Source: Ramlibacter sp.
Lineage (GTDB): Bacteria > Pseudomonadota > Gammaproteobacteria > Burkholderiales > Burkholderiaceae_C
Direction of reading: 5' to 3'
Assembly: GCA_029237735.1 (NCBI GenBank)
Contig: JAQZBU010000013.1
Span: forward strand, 1-53,571
Length of the DNA stretch: 53,571 nt
Part shown: piece after piece, positions 7,740 through 17,345 of the stretch
How positions within the stretch are numbered: the stretch's first letter is position 1
How the letters are laid out: the number at the start of each line of letters is the position of its first letter
Notes under the pieces: generated by a model
Told to the model about the DNA's origin: nothing
The model's input: the letters and a program-made list of their open reading frames with translations, nothing else
Database searches by the model: none
Made by a program: the position numbers and the translations under genes

Positions 7740-9500
7740 TCAGACGGCGGTGCCGACCAGGTCGATTTGAGAAACGTCGCCCCGCTCGAAGTCGGTAGCG
7801 AACAACGCAGAGAGGTCCAGGGTGTCGTCCTGCCGCAGCGGATCGTGCGGCAGAAGTGCGTGGCGCAATGTCAGCTGCGCGAGCATCATGCGGCGCACCG
7901 AGCCGGTCTGCGCCGACTCCCATCCCATCGCAATGGCGGCCGTGAGCCTGTAGAGCGCGGTGGCGGCCTGCCGGGCGATCGCGTCCCGACCCTTCTCTGC
8001 GGCGGCCTGCGCGAGCGCCTCCACCTCGCCCACGAGACGGTCCAGGTGGCGCCGCACGTTGGCCTGCCACGGCGTCGCGTCGAGCAGCTGACCCACGTGC
8101 CGGCGCCACACGGGCAGCGAGCCTTCGCGGCGGATCGCGCGGATCACGTCGAGAGCGACGATGTTGCTCGTCCCCTCCCAGATCGAGCCGAGGTGCGCAT
8201 CGCGCACGATGCGCGGGTCACCCCAGTCTTCGATGTACCCGCAACCGCCACGCACTTCCATCGCGTCACCGGTGGCCTTGCGCGCGTCGCGGCATGCGCG
8301 GAACTTGATCAGCGGCGTGAGCAGCCGCGTCAGCGCGTACATGCCCTCCTCGCCCGCGTCCGAGCGGCGCAGGGCCTCGGCCGTCTGGAACATCATCGTG
8401 CGCGCCTGCTCCGCCGGCAGCATGATCTTGGCGAGCTGGCGCTGCATCAGGGGCATGTCGACCAGGTGGCGGCCGAATGCCTCGCGGCGGCGGCTGAAGT
8501 ACAGCGCCTCCGCGACCGCCCGGCGCATCATGCCGGCCGAGCGCATGCCGTTCGACAGGCGCGAGCTGTTGACCATGTCCGCCATCTGGGCGAAACCACG
8601 GCCGAGTTCACCCACCAGCCAGGCCCTGGCGCCTTCAAAGCGAATTTCGCCGCTCGCCATGGAGCGCGAGCCCATCTTGTCCTTCAGGCGGATGATGCGG
8701 TAGTTGTTGCGCGTGCCGTCGGGCAGCACCTTGGGCACCAGGAACAGCGACACGCCCTTCATGCCTTCCGGCGCTCCCTGCGTGCGCGCGAGGATCATGC
8801 CCAAGTCCGCATCGGGATTCGAGCAGAACCACTTTTCGCCGTGCAGCCGCCAGGCGCGGCCGGGTTCGGCCTCGTCCGGGGTCGCCATGGTGGTGGTTGC
8901 CGCCACGTCGGAGCCGGCGCCCTGCTCCGTCATGAACATCGAGCCCTGCGAGAGCGAATCCAGATCCTGCGAGGTGAGATCGGCCAGGTAGCGTTGCACC
9001 AGTTCCTCGTCACCGTACTTGCGCAGCGTCCGTGTCAGGGAGTCGGTCATCGACAGCGGGCAGCACAGGCCGAATTCGGCCTGCACCAGCAGGTACGACA
9101 GCGCGTATTTCGCCGCCGGCGGCATCGGCGCCTGCCAACCCAGCACCCCGGCGCGATGAGACATGGCCGCGAGCCCGTACTCGCTGAACGCCACTTTTTC
9201 CAGCGCGACGTAGGAAGGGTGCTTCAGGATCTTCTGGTCGTCGTGGCCCGCGCGCGAACGGTGCTGAAGCGTCGGCGGATTCTGGTCGGCCTCGTAGGCC
9301 AGCTGGTCGAGCTCGCCCCCCGCGCGTTCGCCCAGGCGCGCGAGATGCGGCTTCAGGTGCTCCAGCAGGTCGGGGGACAGGTACAGCGGCAACAGCGACT
9401 GCAGCTCCACGTCCTCGAGGAAGGCGTTGGTTCCGGAACGATCAGGTATCGGGTGTGGCAGCAGCGATTCGGTCAGCGTTGAGGGCAAGCGCGCGTTCAT
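7740..9500 (-). CDS. AidB-like acyl-CoA dehydrogenase
   Basis: A 586-residue flavoprotein of the acyl-CoA dehydrogenase superfamily, long form, resembling AidB and the isovaleryl-CoA dehydrogenase-like group. An extra N-terminal domain of about 150 residues precedes the ACAD fold. GSMFMTEQGAGSDVAATTT is the FAD/substrate loop; VRGGCGYIEDWGDPRIVRDA and GSIWEGTSNIVALDVIRA mark the C-terminal flavin domain and the position of the general-base glutamate (WEGT). The start has a good ribosome-binding site (GGAG). It heads the operon with the Bug receptor and CoA-transferase, so a catabolic role is more likely than DNA-alkylation response, although true AidB shares this architecture. Confidence 0.85.
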   Translation of the reverse strand: MNARLPSTLTESLLPHPIPDRSGTNAFLEDVELQSLLPLYLSPDLLEHLKPHLARLGERAGGELDQLAYEADQNPPTLQHRSRAGHDDQKILKHPSYVALEKVAFSEYGLAAMSHRAGVLGWQAPMPPAAKYALSYLLVQAEFGLCCPLSMTDSLTRTLRKYGDEELVQRYLADLTSQDLDSLSQGSMFMTEQGAGSDVAATTTMATPDEAEPGRAWRLHGEKWFCSNPDADLGMILARTQGAPEGMKGVSLFLVPKVLPDGTRNNYRIIRLKDKMGSRSMASGEIRFEGARAWLVGELGRGFAQMADMVNSSRLSNGMRSAGMMRRAVAEALYFSRRREAFGRHLVDMPLMQRQLAKIMLPAEQARTMMFQTAEALRRSDAGEEGMYALTRLLTPLIKFRACRDARKATGDAMEVRGGCGYIEDWGDPRIVRDAHLGSIWEGTSNIVALDVIRAIRREGSLPVWRRHVGQLLDATPWQANVRRHLDRLVGEVEALAQAAAEKGRDAIARQAATALYRLTAAIAMGWESAQTGSVRRMMLAQLTLRHALLPHDPLRQDDTLDLSALFATDFERGDVSQIDLVGTAV

Positions 9501-9557
9501 GGCAATCTCCTGGGGTACTTGCTTGCATTGTTCGATCCCGCCGCCACAATGTCCAAT

Positions 9558-9591
9558 ATCGATTTTGGCTAAATCGATACAATTCTTGTAT
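9558..9591. promoter_or_regulatory. Paired inverted repeats in the divergent LysR promoter region
   Basis: Two perfect inverted repeats lie head to tail just before the LysR start codon at 9596. The first is ATCGATTT-N5-AAATCGAT (9558-9578). The second is ATACAA-TTC-TTGTAT (9577-9591). LysR-type regulators typically bind a dyad with T-N11-A spacing plus a second activation site, which fits this arrangement. The dyads are seen; the assignment to the adjacent regulator is inferred. Confidence 0.5.
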
Positions 9592-9595
9592 TGCC

Positions 9596-10474
9596 ATGGA
9601 ACTGCGCCACTTACGCTACTTTGTCGTGCTCGCAGACGAGCTGCACTTCGGACGTGCGGCCAAGCGGCTGCACATGACTCAGCCGCCCTTGAGCTTCAAC
9701 ATCAAGCAACTGGAAAGCGGGCTGGGCGTGCAACTCTTCGAGCGCAGCAGCCACGGCGTGAAGCTCACACCGGCGGGGGAATCGTTCCGGCGTTCGGCTC
9801 AGATGCTCCTGGCCGAAGCGGAGCAGGCCGCGCGCAAGGCACGCGATGTGGCGGCCGGCGTGACGACGCGGGTGCGAATCGGTTTCGTCGGCTCGATGCT
9901 CTTTCGCGGCCTGCCCGAGCAGCTCGGCCGTTTCCAGGCTGACAATCCGCAAGTCCAGACGGGGTTGCTGGAGCTCAATTCAGCCGAGCAGATCGAGGCG
10001 TTTGCGCGCGGGCAACTTGACCTGGGCTTCGTCCACACCACCCGGATGCCGTCCGAACTGAGCAAGTCGCTCTACATGTCCGAGCCCTTCGTGCTTTGTA
10101 CGCCATCGCGGCGAGGTTCCCGCGCACGCCCGCCGGCATTGCCGCAGCTCGCGCGTGATCCCCTCGTGATTTTCGCGCGCGGCGTATCGCCAGACTATTA
10201 CGAGCGTGTCATGAGCCTGTGCAATCACCTGGGGCTGGACCCGCCGGTGCGGCATGAGGTGCGGCATTGGCTGAGCGTCGTGGCGCTGGTCTCGCGCGGC
10301 ACCGGCTACGCCCTGGTGCCCAAGTCGATGACGGACAGCGGCATCTCCGGCGTGCGCTTCAGCCCGATCCCGGAAACGCAGATCCGCTCCGAGGTGTTCA
10401 TGGTATGGAGCGCGCGCAAGATGCCGGCGATCCTGCCGGAGCTGATCGCCAGCCTCAAGGCGCCGGTAACCTAG
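9596..10474 (+). CDS. LysR-family transcriptional regulator
   Basis: A 292-residue regulator. I chose the ATG at 9596 because MELRHLRYFVVLADELHFGRAA is the standard LysR N-terminus; an in-frame upstream extension to 9455 would run through the palindromic promoter and lacks family similarity. Residues 1-60 form the winged helix (RLHMTQPPLSFNIKQLESGLG, LFERSSHGVKLTPAG), and residues about 90-290 form the periplasmic-binding-like effector domain. It is divergent from the AidB-like dehydrogenase/Bug/CoA-transferase operon and is the natural candidate for controlling it, probably in response to the imported acid or its CoA ester. Confidence 0.9.
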   Translation: MELRHLRYFVVLADELHFGRAAKRLHMTQPPLSFNIKQLESGLGVQLFERSSHGVKLTPAGESFRRSAQMLLAEAEQAARKARDVAAGVTTRVRIGFVGSMLFRGLPEQLGRFQADNPQVQTGLLELNSAEQIEAFARGQLDLGFVHTTRMPSELSKSLYMSEPFVLCTPSRRGSRARPPALPQLARDPLVIFARGVSPDYYERVMSLCNHLGLDPPVRHEVRHWLSVVALVSRGTGYALVPKSMTDSGISGVRFSPIPETQIRSEVFMVWSARKMPAILPELIASLKAPVT

Positions 10475-10498
10475 CGCCCTGCGGAGCGGCGCACCTGT

Positions 10499-12742
10499 TC
10501 AACCCAGCGCCACCACCGGCACCTCCAGCGTGAACGTCGCCCCGCGGCCCGGCCCGTCGCTCTCGGCCGTGAGCTTGCCGCCCATCTCCATCGCCGCCAA
10601 TGCACAGCTGTGCAGCCCGAATCCGTGGCCGTCCTGGCGGGTCGTGAAGCCGTGGGAGAAGATACGGGTGAGATTCTCCGGCGCGATGCCCTCGCCCTCG
10701 TCCTTCACCTGAACGCGCAGCCTTGGCCCTTCGGTGAGATCGACCTTCAGCTGGATCTGCGAAGGGCCGGCTTCCTGGCCCCCCATCGCCTGCTTCGCGT
10801 TCTTGATCAGGTTCACCATGATGAGCAGCATGCGGTGCTTGTCCAGGGGAAGTTCGGGGATGTCCGCGATGTCCTTGACGACCGTCAGGTCGCTGGGTGC
10901 CAACGAATCGTCGTCCATGCGCAGCGCGTCGTCTACCAGGTCCTGCACACGGATGATTTCGATGACTGGGCCGGACACGCCCGCGTACGACTGCTGCATG
11001 GCCACGATTTCCATGATGTGTTGGATGCTGGCCGAGAGGCGTGCCAGGTCGTCCAGCACGCGCCGCTGCTCCTCCTGCAAGGTATTGGCGAGCAGTTCCA
11101 AGTAGCGTGGCACCAGCTTCGCGCGCGCGTCGCGGTCGAAGAAACCCGGCAGGTCCGCGGCGTTCTCGTCCAGTAGCGCCACGATGTCGGACAGCGTTGC
11201 GGACTTCGAGTTCTGCACGGTTGTCGTGACCAGGGTCGCGGAAACTGTCACGCTGTTGAGCACATTGCCGATGTTGTGCAGGACGTTCGCGGCGATCTCG
11301 GCCATGCCGGCACGGCGCGCCGCCGCCACCAGGTCCGCCTGAGCCTGCCGCAGCTCGCCGGTACGCTGCTTCACGCGCCGCTCCAGCCCCTGGTAAATGT
11401 GCACGTTGTCCAGCGAAATCGCCAGCTGGCGGGCGATAAGCATGACCACGTCGAGCGGGCTGGAGGTGAAGACGCCGGGCTTCATGCTGTTTAGCACGAT
11501 CAGCACGGCACGCGGCGCGCCTTGATTGAGGATGGGTATGACCATCAGCGAACAGCAGGCCATCCTTGCGAAATAGTCATCCATCATGAATCGGTCGTCG
11601 GCCATGGCGTCGTACACGACCAGCGGCGAAGTGAAGCGCTGCGCATACGCAAAAGCGGACAACGGAACCAGACCGGCCTTTGCAGCGGCATCCACGGTCA
11701 GCAGCACGTCGCCGCCCACCTCGTCTTCCTGGGAGAAGAACCAGTCGCCGGCATCCGCGTCGTGCGAGATCAACTGCACGCGCGTGGCACCGGTCAGGCC
11801 CGCGAGCAGCTCCACGACGCGCGCCTTGAGCCTGGACAAGTCCGTCTCGGAGCTCAGGGTCTGCGATGCCTGCAAGATGGCAAGCATCTCGTCGCTCAGG
11901 CGGGTGTGCGCAGACTGCAGCTGCGACATGGTCAGGGCGAGCTTGTCCACCAGAAAATTGAAAGCGAGGGCGGTCTGGCCGATCTCGTCGTCGCTCAAGA
12001 CTTCCGCGCGGCACGCCAGGTTGCCTGCCGAGAGCTGCGATGCCGCGGTATGGATGGCCTGGACCCTGGAACGCACGTGCCGCGTGACGACCAGCGTCGC
12101 GCCCAGCACGGCCGCCAGCGACAGCCCGAGAAGGCCCAGGAATCCGAGCAGCATCCGCTGGGACTGTTGCCGGGACTCTTCGAAGGCCCGGCTTGTCAGC
12201 TCGCGCTCGACCGACATCAGCTTGGTGAGGTTGAACGACAGCACACCGAAGGCGCTCTGCAGTCTACTCGCGACCATGCCGTCGACCTCGGAGGCGAACA
12301 AGGCTTCGTCGACCATGCCGACGTACCTGCGCATGGAATCCATCGTGGCATCGATCGCCTCTTTCTCAGAGGGGTCCAGCCCCTCCTGCGAGACCAGGAA
12401 CTCGAGCGGGGGAACGGCCGAGCCCCACTTGCCGAGCAAATCGTCCTTCGTCACCTTGGCCAGGTCATCGCTTGCGCCCTGCGAGGCGGCCAGGGCGTGG
12501 TTGACCTGCAGCTGCGCATCCTGCACGAATGCATTCGCCTCCATGGCCAGCTGCAGATGGGCGAAGCGCACGTCGTTGAGCGTGCCGATGGCCGAACGAT
12601 GCCACGCAAGACCCCACCAGGCCGTCGCGGCGACGATCAACAGCGCGGCGATGCCCACCGCCGGCGCCACCAGCAACTTGGTGCCCAGTGCCATGCGGCC
12701 AAGGATGTGAGACGACAATTCGCGGGACATTGACCGGATCAT
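10499..12742 (-). CDS. Membrane-bound sensor histidine kinase (HAMP-GAF-HATPase)
   Basis: A 747-residue sensor kinase. Transmembrane helix 1 is at about residues 20-45 and helix 2 at 197-220, enclosing a helical periplasmic domain of about 150 residues. A HAMP linker (about 221-273), a coiled coil, and a GAF-like domain (about 300-450) follow. A second coiled coil leads to the phosphoacceptor segment AEIAANVLHNIGNVLNSV, with His489. The ATPase domain shows the N box LIKNAKQAMGG, the G1 box KDEGEGIAPENL and the G2 box DGHGFGLHSCALAAMEMGG. All catalytic motifs look intact. The partner response regulator gene lies immediately upstream on the same strand but is frameshifted, so the pathway may be broken. 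The stimulus is unknown. Confidence 0.9.
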   Translation of the reverse strand: MIRSMSRELSSHILGRMALGTKLLVAPAVGIAALLIVAATAWWGLAWHRSAIGTLNDVRFAHLQLAMEANAFVQDAQLQVNHALAASQGASDDLAKVTKDDLLGKWGSAVPPLEFLVSQEGLDPSEKEAIDATMDSMRRYVGMVDEALFASEVDGMVASRLQSAFGVLSFNLTKLMSVERELTSRAFEESRQQSQRMLLGFLGLLGLSLAAVLGATLVVTRHVRSRVQAIHTAASQLSAGNLACRAEVLSDDEIGQTALAFNFLVDKLALTMSQLQSAHTRLSDEMLAILQASQTLSSETDLSRLKARVVELLAGLTGATRVQLISHDADAGDWFFSQEDEVGGDVLLTVDAAAKAGLVPLSAFAYAQRFTSPLVVYDAMADDRFMMDDYFARMACCSLMVIPILNQGAPRAVLIVLNSMKPGVFTSSPLDVVMLIARQLAISLDNVHIYQGLERRVKQRTGELRQAQADLVAAARRAGMAEIAANVLHNIGNVLNSVTVSATLVTTTVQNSKSATLSDIVALLDENAADLPGFFDRDARAKLVPRYLELLANTLQEEQRRVLDDLARLSASIQHIMEIVAMQQSYAGVSGPVIEIIRVQDLVDDALRMDDDSLAPSDLTVVKDIADIPELPLDKHRMLLIMVNLIKNAKQAMGGQEAGPSQIQLKVDLTEGPRLRVQVKDEGEGIAPENLTRIFSHGFTTRQDGHGFGLHSCALAAMEMGGKLTAESDGPGRGATFTLEVPVVALG

Positions 12743-12856
12743 TACTTCCGCGATTAGGCCACGGGCGTCACGCGGACAGTTGAGTCGCCCTCATTCCTTA
12801 CATGGTGTAGCCGTGCATGCCCTCGCCGTTCGCATCGGCGTAGGCGCGCGAGACCC

Positions 12857-13326
12857 TCATGGGCTTGCGCCGGCGGCTGATTGCGGCGCCCACCTGGCGA
12901 TGATGTCGTCCAGGAGCCGCTCGACCGACCATTTGGCGGCCAGCGCGCGTGCGAGCTGCATGACCTCGGCAGGCTCGAAGGGCTTTTTCAGAATGAGAAG
13001 GTTGTCGCGGGCGTGTACGCGCTCGATGAACTCGGTCCAGGGGTAGTCGGAGTACGCCGTGCAAACAACGACCTGCAGGTGCGGGTCGGACGCCCACAAG
13101 TGCTCGATCGTTTCCAGTCCGTCCCAACCCGGGGGCATGCGCATGTCGACGAAGGCTACCGCATAAGGGCGATGCTCCTGGAGGGAGACGTCCAGCTTGG
13201 TCAGGCCGTCCTGGCCCTGGTAGGCCGAATCGAGCTCGAAGCCAGGCGCGCAAAATCATCATGGATCGAGCGCAGGTCATCGATGAGCAGGATGCGCCCA
13301 TTGATGGTGGCGGCCGAGCTGGTCAT
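12857..13326 (-). pseudogene. Response regulator (receiver domain) disrupted by frameshift/deletion
   Basis: The receiver domain of the kinase next door, split between two reading frames. From the ATG at 13326 one frame gives MTSSAATINGRILLIDDLRS then IHDDF, with the acidic DD pair, and stops at 13201. The second frame is open from 13255 and reads GFELDSAYQGQDGLTKL, then AFVDMRMPPGWDGLETIEHL (phosphoacceptor Asp in VDM), VVVCTAYSDYPWTEF (conserved Thr) and LILKKPFEPAEV (conserved Lys), ending at 12857. The frames meet near 13241-13258. As I recall relatives, a spacer of some tens of residues lies between the DDF and FELDSAYQGQ segments and seems mostly missing here, pointing to an out-of-frame deletion rather than a single miscalled base. 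An internal start at 13144 would exclude the phosphoacceptor. Confidence 0.75.
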
Positions 13327-13405
13327 GACGAGATAACAGCACGGCTGTGAGCGTCACGTACTAGCGATAACCCTAATAGCGGTCCGGTTGATGGGCCTCT
13401 GCGGA

Positions 13406-14584
13406 TCAGAACGCAGCGATCCCCGTCTGCGCGCGCCCAAGAATCAACGCATGCACGTCATGCGTGCCCTCGTAGGTGTTCACCACCTCCAGGTTCACCA
13501 GATGCCGTGCAACGCCGAATTCGTCACTGATGCCGTTGCCGCCCAGCATGTCTCTGGCCATGCGCGCGATGTCCAGCGACTTGCCGCAGGAGTTGCGCTT
13601 CATGATGGAGGTGATCTCCACCGAAGCCGTGCCCTCGTCCTTCATGCGGCCCAGGCGCAGGCACCCCTGCAGGCCCAGCGTGATTTCGGTCTGCATGTCG
13701 GCCAGCTTCTTCTGGATCAGCTGGTTGGCCGCGAGCGGCTTGCCGAACTGCTTCCTGTCCAGCACGTACTGGCGGGCGCGGAACCAGCAGTCCTCGGCCG
13801 CGCCCAGCGCGCCCCAGGCGATGCCGTAGCGCGCGCTGTTCAGGCAGGTGAAGGGGCCCTTCAGGCCGCGCACCTCGGGGAAGGCGTTCTCTTCCGGACA
13901 GAACACCTCGTCCATCACGATCTCGCCGGTGATGGAGGCGCGCAGGCCCACCTTGCCGTGGATCGCGGGGGCCGAGAGACCCTTCCAGCCCTTCTCCAGC
14001 ACGAAGCCGCGGATCTGGCCGCCATCGTCCTTGGCCCAGACGACGAACACATCGGCGATCGGGCTGTTGGTGATCCACATCTTGCTGCCTGAGAGCTTGT
14101 AGCCGCCATCGACCTTCTTCGCGCGGGCGACCATGCTGCCGGGGTCGGAGCCGTGGTTGGGCTCGGTCAGGCCGAAGCAACCGATCCACTCGCCCGTTGC
14201 CAGCTTGGGCAGATACTTCTGCTTGGTCGCCTCATTGCCGAACTCGTTGATCGGCACCATCACCAGCGACGACTGCACACTCATCATCGAGCGGTAGCCG
14301 GAATCCACACGCTCGACCTCGCGTGCGACGAGGCCGTAACACACGTAGTTCAGTCCCGCGCCGCCGTAGGCTTCGGGGATGGTCGGACCCAGCAGGCCCA
14401 GCTCGCCCATCTCGCGGAAGATGGACGCATCGGTCTTCTCGTTGCGGAACGCCTCGAGCACGCGGGGTGCCAGTTTCTCCTGGCAATAAGCATGGGCGGC
14501 ATCCCGCACGGCGCGCTCGTCGTCGGTGATCTGCTGGTCCAGCAGCAGTGGGTCGGCCCAGTTGAAGGTGGCTTTGGCTTTCAT
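13406..14584 (-). CDS. gcdH: Glutaryl-CoA dehydrogenase
   Basis: A 392-residue FAD enzyme oxidising and decarboxylating glutaryl-CoA to crotonyl-CoA, the last specific step of lysine, tryptophan and some aromatic degradation. I start it at the ATG at 14584 ([20 protein letters not shown]); the upstream in-frame extension is not family-like. GcdH-typical segments include [71 protein letters not shown], and the catalytic-base segment [20 protein letters not shown]. The length matches the family (about 395). A LysR regulator is divergent, the common gcdR-gcdH arrangement in Proteobacteria. Confidence 0.95.
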   Translation of the reverse strand: MKAKATFNWADPLLLDQQITDDERAVRDAAHAYCQEKLAPRVLEAFRNEKTDASIFREMGELGLLGPTIPEAYGGAGLNYVCYGLVAREVERVDSGYRSMMSVQSSLVMVPINEFGNEATKQKYLPKLATGEWIGCFGLTEPNHGSDPGSMVARAKKVDGGYKLSGSKMWITNSPIADVFVVWAKDDGGQIRGFVLEKGWKGLSAPAIHGKVGLRASITGEIVMDEVFCPEENAFPEVRGLKGPFTCLNSARYGIAWGALGAAEDCWFRARQYVLDRKQFGKPLAANQLIQKKLADMQTEITLGLQGCLRLGRMKDEGTASVEITSIMKRNSCGKSLDIARMARDMLGGNGISDEFGVARHLVNLEVVNTYEGTHDVHALILGRAQTGIAAF

Positions 14585-14799
14585 GATCGTCTCGCTTCCT
14601 TGGAAATTGAATGCCCGGCCACCACAGGATAGTCCAGGACTGGGGCAACTATGCCTGTTCAGCCGCAGCGTGCATAGCGAAAGTTCGGAAGAGGTTGATG
14701 ACGATATGGAATAAACTGTTTGCCGCCACTCTGGCGAACAGCAGTGGATGAGGGCGCATGCACGCGCTATGGTCATGCGTAAACCTGAGGAATTCCCCC

Positions 14800-15717
14800 A
14801 TGCTGCACCGCACCTTGTTACCCGTCATGGCCAATCTGGTGGCCTTCGAAGCCGCCGCCCGGCATGCCAGCATTTCGCGCGCCGCGGAGGAGCTGCACCT
14901 GACGCAAAGCGCCGTCTCCCGGCAGATCCACCAGCTCGAGCAGTTCCTGGGCGTGGCGCTCTTCCAGCGGGTGCGCCAGCGCATCGTGCTCACCGATGGC
15001 GGGCGCATCTATGCGGCGGAGGTGCGGCAATCGCTCGCCTCGCTCGCGACGGCAAGCCACCAGGCGATGAGTTTCGCCGGCAGCGACAGCCTGAACCTCG
15101 CGGTGCTGCCGACCTTCGGCACCCGCTGGCTGATCCCGCGCATGGGTGGGTTCACTGCGCAGCACCCGGCTATATCGATCAACCTCTCCGCCCGCCTGAT
15201 TCCCTTCGATTTCCAGGAGGAGCCGTTCGACGTAGCCATCCACCACGGCGAGCCATACTGGCCCGGCGCGATCTGCGAACACCTGATGGACGAGGATGTC
15301 GTCCCGGTCGTCAGCCCAGCCTACAGGCGCAAGCTCGGGCTCGTGGGCGCGCGAGACCTGGTGCGCGCCACCCTGCTCCAGCAGGCGACGCGGCCCATGC
15401 TCTGGGCCGACTGGTTCAAGGCCGCCGGCATCGAAGCGGTGGACGCGTTGCGCGGGCCCCGTTTCGAGCAGTTCTCCATGGTGGCGCAGGCCGCGGTCGC
15501 CGGCCTGGGGGTGGCGCTGGTGCCGCGGTTCCTTGCCGCGGAAGAGGTGTCGGCGGGCAAGCTATTGGTGCTGCGCTCGCACAAGCTGTCGGGCACCGGC
15601 GGCTACTACCTCGTGTACCCCGAGTCGCGCGCGCAGGCGCCGCTGGTGCGATCGTTCCGGGAATGGATCCTGGCCGAGGCCGGATCAGGGAACTCAGCGG
15701 CCGGTCTTCGAGTCTGA
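14800..15717 (+). CDS. gcdR: LysR-family regulator, GcdR-like
   Basis: A 305-residue transcriptional regulator of the GcvA/GcdR type. The ATG at 14800 is preferred over 14758 because TGAGG lies nine bases upstream and [20 protein letters not shown] matches the usual start. The helix-turn-helix is in [20 protein letters not shown], followed by [19 protein letters not shown]. The effector domain has [20 protein letters not shown], typical of the GcvA subgroup. It is divergent from gcdH and probably activates it. The name rests on position and subgroup, so it is a moderate-confidence symbol. Confidence 0.85.
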   Translation: MLHRTLLPVMANLVAFEAAARHASISRAAEELHLTQSAVSRQIHQLEQFLGVALFQRVRQRIVLTDGGRIYAAEVRQSLASLATASHQAMSFAGSDSLNLAVLPTFGTRWLIPRMGGFTAQHPAISINLSARLIPFDFQEEPFDVAIHHGEPYWPGAICEHLMDEDVVPVVSPAYRRKLGLVGARDLVRATLLQQATRPMLWADWFKAAGIEAVDALRGPRFEQFSMVAQAAVAGLGVALVPRFLAAEEVSAGKLLVLRSHKLSGTGGYYLVYPESRAQAPLVRSFREWILAEAGSGNSAAGLRV

Positions 15718-15786
15718 TCTCGCAAGGACCAGCCGTCCGGCAAGGAGGGCCCCATGACGCAGACCGCGCCACAAGGCTGCTACCCA

Positions 15787-16179
15787 TCAACCCGGCAACA
15801 CGGCGGTCACTTCGATTTCAACCTTGGCACGATCCTCCATCAGCCCCTTCACCTCCACCGCGGTCATCGCGATGTCGTAACAGCCGATGAGCTCGCGAAA
15901 CGCCTGGCCGATCTCCCGCGATGCGGCCAGGTATTCCTGCTTGTCCGTGACATACCAGGTCATCCTGGCGATGTGCTGCGGCGCGCCGCCCGCCTCTCGC
16001 AGAACATCGGCGACATTCGCCAGCGCCTGCCTCACCTGCCCCGCGAAGTCGTCCGTGTGGAACTCGCCTTGCGCGTCCCAGCCGATCATGCCGGCGATGA
16101 AAAGCATCTGGCCTTTTGCAACCACGCCGTTGGCATAGCCCTTGGGTCGCGGCCACCCGGCCGGAAGAATGGCGGTCAT
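15787..16179 (-). CDS. RidA/YjgF-family protein lacking the catalytic arginine
   Basis: A 130-residue trimer-forming Rid-family protein. Family segments are present: [58 protein letters not shown], and the C-terminal VEIEVTAVL. RidA enamine/imine deaminases carry an essential Arg in a VEVARLP-type strand. Here that strand reads [13 protein letters not shown], with Gly where Arg is expected, so classical RidA activity is doubtful. It overlaps the acyl-CoA dehydrogenase gene by 4 bp and ends the aminobenzoyl-CoA-like operon. A Rid-family gene is also reported in the Azoarcus 2-aminobenzoate clusters, as I recall, so a role on a nitrogen-containing ring-opened intermediate is plausible. Confidence 0.88.
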   Translation of the reverse strand: MTAILPAGWPRPKGYANGVVAKGQMLFIAGMIGWDAQGEFHTDDFAGQVRQALANVADVLREAGGAPQHIARMTWYVTDKQEYLAASREIGQAFRELIGCYDIAMTAVEVKGLMEDRAKVEIEVTAVLPG

Positions 16180-17336
16180 TTCACGTCCCTCAGTAGTTCG
16201 CGCGCGATGATCAGTTGCTGCACTTCGGTGGCGCCTTCGTAGATCCGCAGCGACCTGATCTCGCGATACAGACGCTCGACCGTCTCGCCACTCACCACAC
16301 CCTGCCCACCGAACATCTGCACGGCGGCATCGATCACCTGCTGCGCGCCTTCAGTGGCCGTGAGCTTGGCCATGGCGGCTTCCTTCGTCACGTTGCGGCC
16401 TTGGTCGCGTTGCCAGGCGGCCCGGTACACCAGTAACGCGGAGCTGTCTACCGTGGTCGCCATCTGGGCCAGCTTGGCCTGCGTGAGCTGGAAGTCCGAC
16501 AGCACCTGGTTGAACATCCTGCGGCGGGTGGCACGTTGCAGCGCCTCGTCGAGCGCGCGGCGAGCGAAGCCGAGCGCCGCGGCCGCCACCGAGGTGCGGA
16601 ACACGTCCAATGTGCGCATCGCCACCTTGAAGCCTTCCCCTGGCTCGCCCACACGTTGCGAGAGCGGAACGCGGCAATCGGAGAAGCGCAGGCGCGCCAG
16701 CGGGTGGGGCGCGATCACGTCGATGCGTTCGGCGATCTCGAAGCCCGGCGTGCCGGCATCGACGATGAAGGCAGAGATGCCGCGTGCGCCGGGCGCCTCG
16801 CCGGTGCGGCAGAACACCACGTAAAAGTCGGCGATGCCGCCGTTGGAGATCCACGTCTTCTCGCCGTTCAGGACGGCATGGCCGCCCTCGATGTGGGCGT
16901 TGCATTGCATCGCCGCCACGTCCGATCCGGCCTGCGGCTCCGACAGCGCGAACGCGGCGATAGCCTCGCCCCGCACCACGCGAGCAAGGTACTTCTCCCG
17001 TTGTTCGGGCGTGCCTTGCAGGCTGATCGCGCCGGATCCCAAGCCCTGCATCGCAAACGCGAAGTCGGCCAGGCCGCTGTGCCGCGCCAGGGTTTCGCGG
17101 ATCAGGCAGATGGCGCGCGTGTCGATGGCGTCGGAGGCTCCGTGCGGCTTGCCGCCGACAGCATGCTTCAGCCATCCGGCCTCGCCCAGCGAGCGCACGA
17201 GAGAACGGCATTCGGTATCGACGTCCGCGCCGTGCGCATGCGGCACATGCACCGCCGCCCAGTCCTCGAGCTGGCGCGCAAGCACACGGTGCCGCTCTTC
17301 GAAGAACGGCCAATCCAGGTATCGGGTGTCGCTCAT
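16176..17336 (-). CDS. Acyl-CoA dehydrogenase of the aminobenzoyl-CoA-like operon
   Basis: A 386-residue FAD-dependent acyl-CoA dehydrogenase. The substrate/FAD loop is [20 protein letters not shown]; the flavin-stacking segment is [20 protein letters not shown]; the C-terminal [20 protein letters not shown] and [18 protein letters not shown] contain the Glu position used as catalytic base in many members. The stop overlaps the Rid gene (ATGA) and the enoyl-CoA hydratase gene ends 9 bp upstream, so it is the third gene of a four-gene operon. It would oxidise a ring-reduced or ring-opened CoA ester made by the fused monooxygenase/reductase. The exact substrate is inferred only. Confidence 0.9.
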   Translation of the reverse strand: MSDTRYLDWPFFEERHRVLARQLEDWAAVHVPHAHGADVDTECRSLVRSLGEAGWLKHAVGGKPHGASDAIDTRAICLIRETLARHSGLADFAFAMQGLGSGAISLQGTPEQREKYLARVVRGEAIAAFALSEPQAGSDVAAMQCNAHIEGGHAVLNGEKTWISNGGIADFYVVFCRTGEAPGARGISAFIVDAGTPGFEIAERIDVIAPHPLARLRFSDCRVPLSQRVGEPGEGFKVAMRTLDVFRTSVAAAALGFARRALDEALQRATRRRMFNQVLSDFQLTQAKLAQMATTVDSSALLVYRAAWQRDQGRNVTKEAAMAKLTATEGAQQVIDAAVQMFGGQGVVSGETVERLYREIRSLRIYEGATEVQQLIIARELLRDVK

Positions 17337-17345
17337 GATCGGCTT

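Noticed and set aside
7659..9482. A 607-codon plus-strand open frame over the AidB-like gene
   Set aside because: No family features; the minus-strand frame carries full acyl-CoA dehydrogenase motifs and a good ribosome-binding site.
12857..13144. A short independent protein starting at ATG 13144
   Set aside because: It begins inside the receiver domain, just after the phosphoacceptor Asp, so it is better read as the 3' part of a frameshifted gene.
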